Assembly (NCBI GenBank): GCA_025355325.1
Contig: JANXZX010000129.1
Span: 1 to 54,717 of the forward strand
Origin: Geobacteraceae bacterium
GTDB lineage: Bacteria > Desulfobacterota > Desulfuromonadia > Geobacterales > Pseudopelobacteraceae
DNA length: 54,717 bases
Direction of reading: 5' to 3'
The position numbers and the translations under genes were made by a program. Within the stretch, counting starts at the first letter, position 1; each line of letters opens with the position of its first letter. The notes beneath the pieces are model-generated. The model was not told the DNA's origin. It did no database searches and saw only the letters and a program-made list of their open reading frames with translations. Below are positions 28,354 to 35,696 of this stretch, one piece after another.

Positions 28354-29331
28354 TTAGTCATTGCTCCGGTTAATCAGATTGACAATCACTTTAACAATGG
28401 TCTCTTTCTCCTCCGGCCTGCTTTCAGCAATCAGCAGCGTTAACGCCACCAGGGCGTTGTCAGCAAGACGCTTGCTGCCGTCGGCTCGATAGAGGATGGC
28501 GTTCATGCCAAGGAAATAGATAAACAGGGCAGCAGCAATCCGCTTGTTGCCATCACTGAAAGCATGGTTTTTGACAACAAAGTAAAGAAGGTTTGCCCCT
28601 TTTTCCTCGACACTTGGATACAATTCCACGCCGCCGAAAGTCTGGTAGATGGCTCCAAGGGCGCTCTTGAATCCCTGATCTTTTTCGATGCCAAACAGAC
28701 CATCGAATTCCCCTTTCATGGAGGTAACAATCCCGATTGCTTCATCGTAGTCAATAACATGGAGTGCTTGTCGGGTAGTTTCCTCAATGGCTAAGGTGCC
28801 ATGGTCGTAACGGTCCAGCAGGTTCAGCGCATAAGCGTAGTCGGTGATTACCTTGAGTACATCCCTCCCCGAATCGGTAACCAATTCCTGTGCAGCCAGT
28901 GTACGAGCCAGCAATTCCATGGTTTGCCGCATCTCAAGCAGTTTGGCGCTTTCCTCCCGCAGCCGCTGCTCATTGACCGTATATCCTTTGACGATATGAT
29001 TCCGCAGTACTTGAGTGGCCCACTGGCGAAAGCGGGTGCCCTGCTGAGATTTAACCCGATATCCGACAGAGATGATGACGTCAAGGTTGTAGAGGGTCAC
29101 AGGTTTATCGGAAATAGCAAAATGCATTTTTTGCATATTGCTTTTTTCTTCCAGTTCCCCTTCTTTGAAAACGTTCCGAATATGACGGGAGATAACAGAC
29201 TGGTCACGGGCAAACAAAACCGTCATCTGGTCTTGAGTCAGCCATACCGTATCGTGATCAAGGTGGACTTCGAGAGACGCCGCGCCGTTTTCAGACTGAT
29301 ATATGATGACATCATTTATTTTATTGCTCAT
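28354..29331 (-). CDS. rhuM: RhuM-family protein with C-terminal Fic/Doc domain
   Basis: The 325-aa protein has an N-terminal RhuM-type region (VWLTQDQMTVLF and TLYNLDVIISVGYRVKS) and a C-terminal Fic/Doc domain with HAFSDGNKRIAAALF, the HxFx(D/E)GN(G/K)R motif. Fic/Doc enzymes modify proteins with nucleotide or phosphate groups. Fusions of this kind are common next to type I restriction genes. The ATG overlaps the stop of leader copy B in an ATGA, implying coupled translation. The target is unknown. Confidence 0.85.
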   Translation of the reverse strand: MSNKINDVIIYQSENGAASLEVHLDHDTVWLTQDQMTVLFARDQSVISRHIRNVFKEGELEEKSNMQKMHFAISDKPVTLYNLDVIISVGYRVKSQQGTRFRQWATQVLRNHIVKGYTVNEQRLREESAKLLEMRQTMELLARTLAAQELVTDSGRDVLKVITDYAYALNLLDRYDHGTLAIEETTRQALHVIDYDEAIGIVTSMKGEFDGLFGIEKDQGFKSALGAIYQTFGGVELYPSVEEKGANLLYFVVKNHAFSDGNKRIAAALFIYFLGMNAILYRADGSKRLADNALVALTLLIAESRPEEKETIVKVIVNLINRSND

Positions 29332-29432
29332 AAAGTTGATTCCCGTTGAACGGAATTGACGTTCTGCTCGGCTTCGCGCGCGGTTTCGTAGAGTTCGGGC
29401 CAGTCGGTGCTTAGGAAGGTGAAGTTGGACAT
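29328..29432 (-). other. Leader ORF from an hsdR start fragment (copy B), coupled to rhuM
   Basis: The 34-codon ORF starts MSNFTFLSTDWPEL, like hsdR, through codon 25 (EQNV), then has nine unrelated codons. CCGGAG lies upstream. Its stop overlaps the rhuM ATG in an ATGA. Confidence 0.7.
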
Positions 29433-29433
29433 T

Positions 29434-29797
29434 GATGCTCCGGTTTCTTCCGTTGTTTGCTCAGTAGCTCTCAGCAGCTACTACATTACTGATTACAACA
29501 TTGTCTGGTCCTTGGCCATCTGTCGAAAAAATTGAAATATTTCGACAGATAAACAACTCTTTGGGCTTGCTAAACCCCACTATAAAGCCCGACAAAGCAA
29601 ACCATGTGTCTTATAACAATCCGAAATAACTTGTTTTTACGTGACGTCTTTATGCTACACCTTCTTCCGTGGGCTTTAGCCGACAATAACTCTGTCCAAC
29701 TGTCAATCTGTCCATCCTTTACCCATATCACGTGTATATGGGTAAATTTATCTATTATTTACCCATATTGTTGCAATATGTCCATTCCGTACCCATA
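29434..29797 (-). other. Non-coding region with repeated operator-like motifs between fic and rhuM
   Basis: This 364-base gap has no gene I trust. On the minus strand, TGATATGGGTA begins at the fic stop codon and recurs within the gap as a roughly 30-base unit continuing GGACA..ATTG. Inverted ATATGGGTAAA copies lie at 29718-29745 and 29758-29767. An 11-bp inverted repeat, ATCTGTCGAAA/TTTCGACAGAT, lies at 29518-29550. This is likely a promoter and operator region for the leader-rhuM unit. Confidence 0.55.
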
Positions 29798-30880
29798 TCA
29801 TGAAATCAGAATTTTGAGGAATACCTCATTGAGATAATAGACCTCCCGCCCCTCCTTAACCCCCTTGAGCAGGCCAATCCGTTCAAGTTCCCGCAGGTAC
29901 AGCGATGCCGTTTTGCGCTGGGCGATACCAGCGGATTCAAGGAAGCGAATCTTGCAGTAGGGCAAACGGAACAGCACCTCCATCAATTCCTTTGAGTAAA
30001 TCTTTGGAAGTTCTATTTTTACCCGTTCGCCGCTCTCCAACATCAGGTCACGAATGGCCAAAATCCTCTCCCGCGTGGCTTTGGCCATCTGCTCAACCGC
30101 TTCCAGCACGTATAGAATCCACGGTTCCCACTCACCCGACTCCGTCACCCGCCTCAATCCGGAATAATAGTCATTCTTGTGGTCTATGATATAGCGGCTC
30201 AGGTAGAGAATTGGGATATCCAGCAAGCCATGCTCGATCAGATAGAGGATATTGATGATGCGTCCGGTTCGGCCGTTGCCGTCGGTGAAGGGGTGGATGG
30301 CCTCGAACTGGTAATGGATGACTGCCAGCTTTACCAGCGGATCAATACCGTCATCGGCGTAGATAAAGGTTTCCAGGTTGGCCAGTTTATCACGTACAAC
30401 CGACTCCCCCTCCGGTGGGGTATAAATCACCTCACCCTGCTGATTGGCCAGTTTGGTTCCTGGTGTCTGGCGGATTCCAGCTGATGATTCCTTGATGATC
30501 TGAAACATCTCTTCAAACAGAACCGTCGTCAACGGCCGCTTGCCCGATTTTATGGCGCTGAAGCCATGCCAGAGGGCGTCCTTATAACGCAGAACCTCTT
30601 TGGTATGCGGGTCTGAATGCAGACCTTCATCGGCAAAAGCGCGGTACAGTTCATCGTTGGTGGTGACGATGTTTTCAATTTCCGATGACAGCTTTGCTTC
30701 CTGCAGACCGATGGCCTGAATCAGGAGCGACTGATCGGGAATCAACTCTCCGGCGCCTTTCAACTCGGCCAAAGCTTTGTTGGCGGCAATCGCTTTTTTC
30801 AGCACCGCACGTGTTTCCAGTTCCACCGGCGGCGGCAGGAGCGGCAGGTCGTTATAGGGCTTTTGTGGATCAAAGGGCAT
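29798..30880 (-). CDS. fic: Fic-family protein with N-terminal inhibitory helix
   Basis: This protein of about 360 aa has the Fic core HPFTDGNGRTGR and the upstream flap region. An N-terminal SSEIENI motif matches the inhibitory (S/T)xxxE(G/N) helix of class II Fic enzymes, so it probably regulates its own AMP transfer. A winged-helix-like C-terminal domain follows. The start at 30880 (MPFDPQKP) has AAGGAG seven bases upstream. A longer frame reaching 30952 is only palindrome-derived sequence. Leader copy C overlaps its first 11 bases. Confidence 0.88.
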   Translation of the reverse strand: MPFDPQKPYNDLPLLPPPVELETRAVLKKAIAANKALAELKGAGELIPDQSLLIQAIGLQEAKLSSEIENIVTTNDELYRAFADEGLHSDPHTKEVLRYKDALWHGFSAIKSGKRPLTTVLFEEMFQIIKESSAGIRQTPGTKLANQQGEVIYTPPEGESVVRDKLANLETFIYADDGIDPLVKLAVIHYQFEAIHPFTDGNGRTGRIINILYLIEHGLLDIPILYLSRYIIDHKNDYYSGLRRVTESGEWEPWILYVLEAVEQMAKATRERILAIRDLMLESGERVKIELPKIYSKELMEVLFRLPYCKIRFLESAGIAQRKTASLYLRELERIGLLKGVKEGREVYYLNEVFLKILIS

Positions 30881-31007
30881 GAGAAGGCTCCTTTGTGATT
30901 TTATTAGCTCGGCGGCTGAGCGGAGTCGAAGCCACGTTCTGCTCGGCTTCACGGGCAGTTTCGTAGAGTTCGGGCCAATCTGTTTTCAGGAAGGTGAAGT
31001 TGGACAT
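30870..31007 (-). other. Leader ORF from an hsdR start fragment (copy C), overlapping fic
   Basis: The 45-codon ORF matches hsdR over its first 25 codons, then enters the palindrome arm (ASTPLSRRAN). It stops 11 bases inside fic in another frame. ACGGAG precedes its ATG. The overlap fits translational coupling. Confidence 0.7.
30916..30931 (-). repeat. Single palindrome arm at the leader C junction
   Basis: CTGAGCGGAGTCGAAG lies at the exact end of hsdR similarity in leader copy C. Flanking sequence is nearly identical to that around 28241-28256 for about 130 bases. Confidence 0.75.
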
Positions 31008-31109
31008 TGCTACTCCGTTAAAGTGGCCGGAAGTTTATGACCAAAGCAACAAGATAATGAAAGTGAATATATGTGTTGCTATTTGTTAAGCGCTATTGTT
31101 GCAAAAATG

Positions 31110-31457
31110 CTATAGGCCCATACTTTTTTTAATCACTTCGGCAGCCAAGCTAGCACCTACCTGTGTTGCCGCATCGAGTGCCCATTTTCCAGCAGACTTT
31201 AAATGTTCAGAGATACTTTTATTATCATTAATTTCAATTGCATTTTCCGCTTTAGCCACTTCTCCAATTGCAATAAATTCGTTAGGTAATTTTGCAGATT
31301 TAGCCATCTCCAGCCTTACCTGCTCCAATTGTTTTTTTAACTCTCCAAAATCAGGTTGTTGCCCATTTTCTATTACAACTTGACTGAACGTGTTATTTTC
31401 AGCATAAGCTCCCGGCCCAACAGCAGCAGCTTGATTAACTTTATACTGGTCACCCAT
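31110..31457 (-). other. Possible internal start producing a separate C-terminal product
   Basis: The in-frame ATG at 31457 has an AGGGAG sequence seven bases upstream, better than the signal at the annotated GTG. It would make a 115-aa protein equal to the C-terminal domain of the 465-aa protein. Whether it is used cannot be told from sequence alone. Confidence 0.45.
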
Positions 31458-32507
31458 AATTATCTCCCTATTGTCTATTATTATCAGACCATTCTCTGGC
31501 CTTAAAAATGTTGAATTTTGCAATGATTCAACTATGTCACTCGACAAATTCGCTTGTTCCATTTGGCAATATTTTGAGACAGCAATATTATTTGAGATCT
31601 CGGACGAACGATGACCTGTTGTGCACGGTGGCAGTAAAGAATTAATTATACCTTTCTGCCAAACAGGATCTTCACCAAGTTGGAGAAGCATCAAGGCTGA
31701 GCAGCTCAATAATTCGCGGAGTCTATTTTGCTGGCGTAAGTGCCGAACCATTTTATAATACGAAATGCAAGTGGAGAAAGACGGGATAGCATAGGATGCA
31801 GAAAGGTAGTTGAAATCTTCGATAACTCCAGATTTAAGATCTTTTGTAAAGCTTCCGAAGTATGCTTCGTTAATTGTGCTTCTTATCCTATTTTGAATAA
31901 TAGCGCTATTAGATCCTAAATCAAGCACTGAAAACACATGCTCGGGAATAAAAGCTAATCCATTTAATTCAGAGGGTACTTGCTCAAGTCTCCGTGCAAT
32001 TTCTGGTTGGATGTCCTGATGCCTGAAGAGCCGTTTTGGCAGTTCGTCACTGTTTACCAAAGAACTCCAGTGCTGAACAATATCGCGTGTGGCGCTACGT
32101 GTCCGAGAAACATAAGCTGGTTGATCGTGATCCGACATAGCCATTGTATATGCTCTATGCTGGCGACTATCTGTCCTATATAAGGCAGACTCACGATGTT
32201 CATCTATGAAAATATCAAGATTGGGAGAGCTCCCTGCTATTACGATTATACCCAATTCAAACAGGTCATTAAGATCATTTATGATTGACCTGCATATATG
32301 TGATTCGAAGTACGACGAGGCAGGAATAAACACGCGCTCCGATATTGCAACAGCAATTCTAGTCGCAGTAAGGATCTCATTCTGGAAAGCATGAGTTGAC
32401 GCAGTTGACCCCCTCTCCTCGATAAAATGTATATCAAAGAAGTGGAGGAATAAACTTCCAAGTCTCAAGGGCCTAGCGAGGTAATCTCTAGAAGTTGATA
32501 CTTCCAC
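31110..32507 (-). CDS. Unrecognised 465-aa protein with Gly-rich motif and helical C-terminal domain
   Basis: The first 350 residues match nothing I know. They are soluble, with a predicted mixed fold. From residue 351 (MGDQYKVNQ) the protein changes character: a short Gly/Ala motif (AVGPGAYAENNTF), a coiled-coil stretch (FGELKKQLEQVRLEM), then a helix pair ending LKSAGKWALDAATQVG. This C-terminal layout recalls small signalling or effector-associated modules seen in bacterial conflict systems, but that is only a resemblance. The GTG start directly follows the stop of the deoxyribosyltransferase-like gene, so it is the last gene of the module. A strong internal start lies at 31457. Confidence 0.65.
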   Translation of the reverse strand: MEVSTSRDYLARPLRLGSLFLHFFDIHFIEERGSTASTHAFQNEILTATRIAVAISERVFIPASSYFESHICRSIINDLNDLFELGIIVIAGSSPNLDIFIDEHRESALYRTDSRQHRAYTMAMSDHDQPAYVSRTRSATRDIVQHWSSLVNSDELPKRLFRHQDIQPEIARRLEQVPSELNGLAFIPEHVFSVLDLGSNSAIIQNRIRSTINEAYFGSFTKDLKSGVIEDFNYLSASYAIPSFSTCISYYKMVRHLRQQNRLRELLSCSALMLLQLGEDPVWQKGIINSLLPPCTTGHRSSEISNNIAVSKYCQMEQANLSSDIVESLQNSTFLRPENGLIIIDNREIIMGDQYKVNQAAAVGPGAYAENNTFSQVVIENGQQPDFGELKKQLEQVRLEMAKSAKLPNEFIAIGEVAKAENAIEINDNKSISEHLKSAGKWALDAATQVGASLAAEVIKKSMGL

Positions 32508-33008
32508 CTAAAACAACCTTAGTTGACTGTCCTCTGCCATGCATAGCCTCTTAAAATCTCCCACAAGTCGTTCAAGATTGCCATGCACTGGAACAGTTCT
32601 CCAAGCGGATAACTCATCAGTGTAATCGTCTGGCATTCCTTGTAAAAGATAGATTTTCTTCGATTGTGCAAATGCAACTGCAATTTCTGCAAATGTGTTT
32701 GGGCCAATGTAGTCTGGAATGCCATGTCGATCAACGTTTACAGCCAAGACAGCAAATGTGCGAGGATCCCGAATCTTCTTGAGGTACTGGAATGAAACCC
32801 GTCGTTTGAAATCTTCGAAAGTATTGGCTGATAGTCGTTGAACATTTTCATCCTCTATCTCTGGAACTACTGTTGGCACTTGTAATTTATTCAAATGGGA
32901 TGAAATAGCTAAAATATCGCTGTAAGCTCCCATGCTGCCACAGAGGACAACTCGGCGAGTTGTTTTATATAAAGTGAGATTGTTATCAGTAGTGTCTGTA
33001 TTTTCCAT
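32508..33008 (-). CDS. Nucleoside 2-deoxyribosyltransferase-like protein (second of pair)
   Basis: The 166-aa Rossmann-like protein opens with VVLCGSMGAYSD. The motif IGPNTFAEIAVAFAQSKKIYLL contains a Glu (E108) placed like the catalytic nucleophile of nucleoside 2-deoxyribosyltransferases. It could cleave N-glycosidic bonds of nucleotides or only bind them. It overlaps the preceding homologous-looking gene by 23 bases and abuts the 465-aa gene. The family match is by motif, without alignment. Confidence 0.65.
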   Translation of the reverse strand: MENTDTTDNNLTLYKTTRRVVLCGSMGAYSDILAISSHLNKLQVPTVVPEIEDENVQRLSANTFEDFKRRVSFQYLKKIRDPRTFAVLAVNVDRHGIPDYIGPNTFAEIAVAFAQSKKIYLLQGMPDDYTDELSAWRTVPVHGNLERLVGDFKRLCMAEDSQLRLF

Positions 33009-33486
33009 AAATTAATTCTCGTTCTAATTGATTAGTATGTTCTTGGCCATATTCATGGAGCCATGTTGGCTCCCAGTCAGAACTCGTGAGAAGTTCGGCT
33101 AACCTATTTGCGTCTACAATAAACTCTTGAGATAAATAAATCGGCAAATCGACTGGACTATCACTGAAATAAACCGGTTTTCTCGCCTGTAATAAACGTC
33201 CGATTTCGTAGCACGTTGTTCGACCGACGTAACCGTTAGGAGCAACAACATAGGTCAAATGTGCGCTTAGTATTCGATGGAGTGCAAGGGTTTGAATAGC
33301 ATGATCTGTCCAAGCTGTGTCATCTGATGTAAAACGTACGAATGAAATACTCTCCTCAACAAGATCAGTTCCGACAGGGGAAGTTACGACTAACCCAGCA
33401 TTACGAAAAACCTCGCAGGTCTCCTGAACCTTAGCATTATGCTGACGAAAACTACCAATGACCGCAATTGTGATTGGTGCTTCCAC
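32986..33486 (-). CDS. Nucleoside 2-deoxyribosyltransferase-like protein (first of pair)
   Basis: The 166-aa protein begins ITIAVIGSFRQH and has YVVAPNGYVGRTTCYEIGRLL. Glu94 is in the place of the deoxyribosyltransferase nucleophile. The GTG start has GAGGAGAAT upstream. Size and fold pattern match the next gene, but the sequences are divergent, so the pair may form a heteromer. TIR or SLOG-type nucleotide-binding domains are alternative readings. Confidence 0.65.
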   Translation of the reverse strand: MEAPITIAVIGSFRQHNAKVQETCEVFRNAGLVVTSPVGTDLVEESISFVRFTSDDTAWTDHAIQTLALHRILSAHLTYVVAPNGYVGRTTCYEIGRLLQARKPVYFSDSPVDLPIYLSQEFIVDANRLAELLTSSDWEPTWLHEYGQEHTNQLERELIYGKYRHY

Positions 33487-33524
33487 TTTATTCTCCTCAG
33501 TGCGTACTGCATCGTATTAGTATA

Positions 33525-35519
33525 TTAGATGCCTAACTTGTGGAAAAAGATTTTGTTCCGCATGTCTGCATCTTTTAATAGCTTATCCCAGCTCAAGACT
33601 TCAATGTATAAGTTGATGTTTTCATACCACTGAAACCAAGCCATTCCGTCAGGCATTGGTTTAAAATTCTTTACGGTCTTCAACCACTTTTCCACTTTGC
33701 TAGTCAGTTCACAAATAACATATCCATAGAATGGCGTGTTTTCAGCAATATTCATTTTTCGGCCTTCTGGCGTCTTATAGCTACCATCCTTTATGCTGTT
33801 TACATATCTAATGATCTGTTCAACGGGGTCTTCTTTCGATGATGGGTTTACAAAATCATCTCTATCTGGTTTTTTAAACTCGAAAATAGTGACTGGATTA
33901 CTTGACTCGTTATCACCACGAAATGCGACGCGCTTATCATAAACAAGTAAGTCTGGTCGTTCAGATTTTCCGCCATTCAAGGGCAGTTCAGATGAAATGT
34001 AATTTGTAAAATTTAGTCGTTCGTCGATTATCCAAAGGTTGTGGTCGTCGTAGCAAATAGAGTCACTATCCTCTTTTAATGGGAAAATTACGTCATGAAC
34101 AACCGCTTCAGACGAATATTCACCTTTTGCATTAACTTCAAGGCTTTTCCTGAAAAGATCCAGAACCTTACGGCGCATTGCAATGTAATGAATTAAATCA
34201 TTTTTACTTGACTCGGATATTTTCCCTACTATTTTGGATACGCTTTTATTTACATTTTCAGCGTTATTGTCTTTCAATATGGCATTAACTTCTCCTCTTA
34301 TGGCCATTTCTCTGCGATATTTTTCTCTTTGCAAGAGAGATTCAATATCTTCATTTGTAGGGTTATATGGAAAAGCTGATAAATCAATTTCATTGGCAAT
34401 CATTTTATGCCAAGGCGCCTCTTCTTCAACATAAGATATTATTCGTTTCTTTTTCTTGTCTTGCCTTACTGATATATCTGAAATAACGGCATCTTTAGTA
34501 AGTTCGGCAACTTTAGATTCTATTTCAACCTGTGATATCCCATGAGTAAGATCATTTTCTTTATGAAATTCAAATCCACCTCGCTCAAGTAATACATGAT
34601 CATCAAGGTACTTACTAAAAACATACGCCTTTATTATGTAATTTCTATCCTGGTTATCAGTTCCATCTTCCTTTTTGTCATAAAACTCTTCACTGAATTC
34701 AGGAATATAAGAATGAATAGATGCTTCAACAGCTTCACGCTTATGTGCTACCAAACTTATTTTGCTAACTTTGTTTCTTGGAGAATATATCCTGAAGGCT
34801 CTTATTTCAAAATCATGAATATTATCGCTTCTCCCCAGAGAAAAGGTATTCATTTTAATCGAAATCTCTTTGATAACAGCAGACGCATCCCTAATATAGT
34901 CATTCAAAATAATCGGGTTTGAGCCATCCTCTTCAGTCAGAGTGATTTCTGGGCAGACATAGTCTTTCGTAATGAAGTATGGCAGAAGTATTTCAACAAG
35001 GCTTCTGGCTATCGTAGGAAGTTTTTTGTTGAGGGTATTACTCTTTACTGAAATCAAAGATATCTTTGTTCCTGTCGCAGTACTATCTGAATCCACTACA
35101 GTTTCATTAACTATAATGTCATTTTTCTTTCCCATTGAAAACATTCTTCGATTATAGCCGGAATCATAATAAACGCTGTCAACGGTCAAATCTTCAAAGT
35201 ACTTTAGACATGTAAAACGACCAAATCCTTTGCCGCCTTCGCTTATTTTATAGTCACTATATAAGGTGTCAAATGAGTCTCTGTTGTTTACAGTAAATCC
35301 AATACCGTTATCTATAATTTCAAAACTTTCCACAGATGGTAGTGATTCGTCAGCCTCAAGCTGTGAAGATCTTTTTACAATAACTTTTATTTCACCTGGT
35401 ATAACACTTGCGGCTTCAATTGCTTGTATCGCATTCACTATCACTTCAACGATTGGTGTATATACAGTAGTATTGGATTTAATGTTGTCGATGGCACGCT
35501 TTATATTTACATTGCTCAT
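33525..35519 (-). CDS. GHKL ATPase fused to a PD-(D/E)XK-like nuclease domain
   Basis: The 664-aa protein has an N-terminal GHKL ATPase fold with E25/N29 in VEVIVNAIQA, DNGIGF at 70-75 and GGKGFGRF at 95-102. No histidine kinase H-box or Toprim motif is seen. The C-terminal third carries RPDLLVYD (D523) followed by IFEFKKP (E547, K549), the spacing of a PD-(D/E)XK nuclease. ATP-gated cutting of DNA is a reasonable hypothesis. GAGG precedes the ATG. The gene is markedly AT-rich compared with hsdM and hsdR. Confidence 0.75.
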   Translation of the reverse strand: MSNVNIKRAIDNIKSNTTVYTPIVEVIVNAIQAIEAASVIPGEIKVIVKRSSQLEADESLPSVESFEIIDNGIGFTVNNRDSFDTLYSDYKISEGGKGFGRFTCLKYFEDLTVDSVYYDSGYNRRMFSMGKKNDIIVNETVVDSDSTATGTKISLISVKSNTLNKKLPTIARSLVEILLPYFITKDYVCPEITLTEEDGSNPIILNDYIRDASAVIKEISIKMNTFSLGRSDNIHDFEIRAFRIYSPRNKVSKISLVAHKREAVEASIHSYIPEFSEEFYDKKEDGTDNQDRNYIIKAYVFSKYLDDHVLLERGGFEFHKENDLTHGISQVEIESKVAELTKDAVISDISVRQDKKKKRIISYVEEEAPWHKMIANEIDLSAFPYNPTNEDIESLLQREKYRREMAIRGEVNAILKDNNAENVNKSVSKIVGKISESSKNDLIHYIAMRRKVLDLFRKSLEVNAKGEYSSEAVVHDVIFPLKEDSDSICYDDHNLWIIDERLNFTNYISSELPLNGGKSERPDLLVYDKRVAFRGDNESSNPVTIFEFKKPDRDDFVNPSSKEDPVEQIIRYVNSIKDGSYKTPEGRKMNIAENTPFYGYVICELTSKVEKWLKTVKNFKPMPDGMAWFQWYENINLYIEVLSWDKLLKDADMRNKIFFHKLGI

Positions 35520-35541
35520 TAATTTGGCCTCAGCTCAGTGA

Positions 35542-35616
35542 TTAGTTGTCGTCCTGTTCGGATTCACGGGTAAATTCGAACACTTCTGACCAGTCGGTTT
35601 TCAGGAAAATCCTCAT
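35542..35616 (-). other. Diverged hsdR start fragment (leader copy D)
   Basis: The 24-codon ORF (MRIFLKTDWSEVF...) resembles the hsdR start over FLKTDW and the following RESEQ. It stops 22 bases before the GHKL gene. It is the most diverged copy, so probably the oldest. Confidence 0.55.
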
Positions 35617-35617
35617 G

Positions 35618-35636
35618 CCACCCGCAATGCGGGTGG
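35618..35636 (-). other. Hairpin upstream of leader copy D
   Basis: An 8-bp perfect stem, CCACCCGC-AAT-GCGGGTGG, lies directly before the leader ATG, with no T-run. On the minus strand the stem buries the only GGTGG-like ribosome binding sequence, so it may limit leader translation. Confidence 0.5.
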
Positions 35637-35696
35637 TAATGACTCCGCACGTGTTTTATATTTTGGTTGTCAAATCAAATGCAAATTCATAGTCAA

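Noticed and set aside
27989-29837. Two similar plus-strand frames (27989-28207 and 29604-29837)
   Set aside because: Their similarity follows from the duplicated non-coding repeat. Both run antisense to repeat units and stop signals, with no good start sites.
32508-33486. Thoeris-type TIR proteins
   Set aside because: The small proteins look more like deoxyribosyltransferases by the late T-x-(Y/F)-x-E-I pattern. No SIR2 or other ThsA-like gene is present.
27821-35616. CRISPR array
   Set aside because: The hsdR-start copies are repeated but are 1 kb or more apart, vary in length and have genes between them, with no regular spacers.
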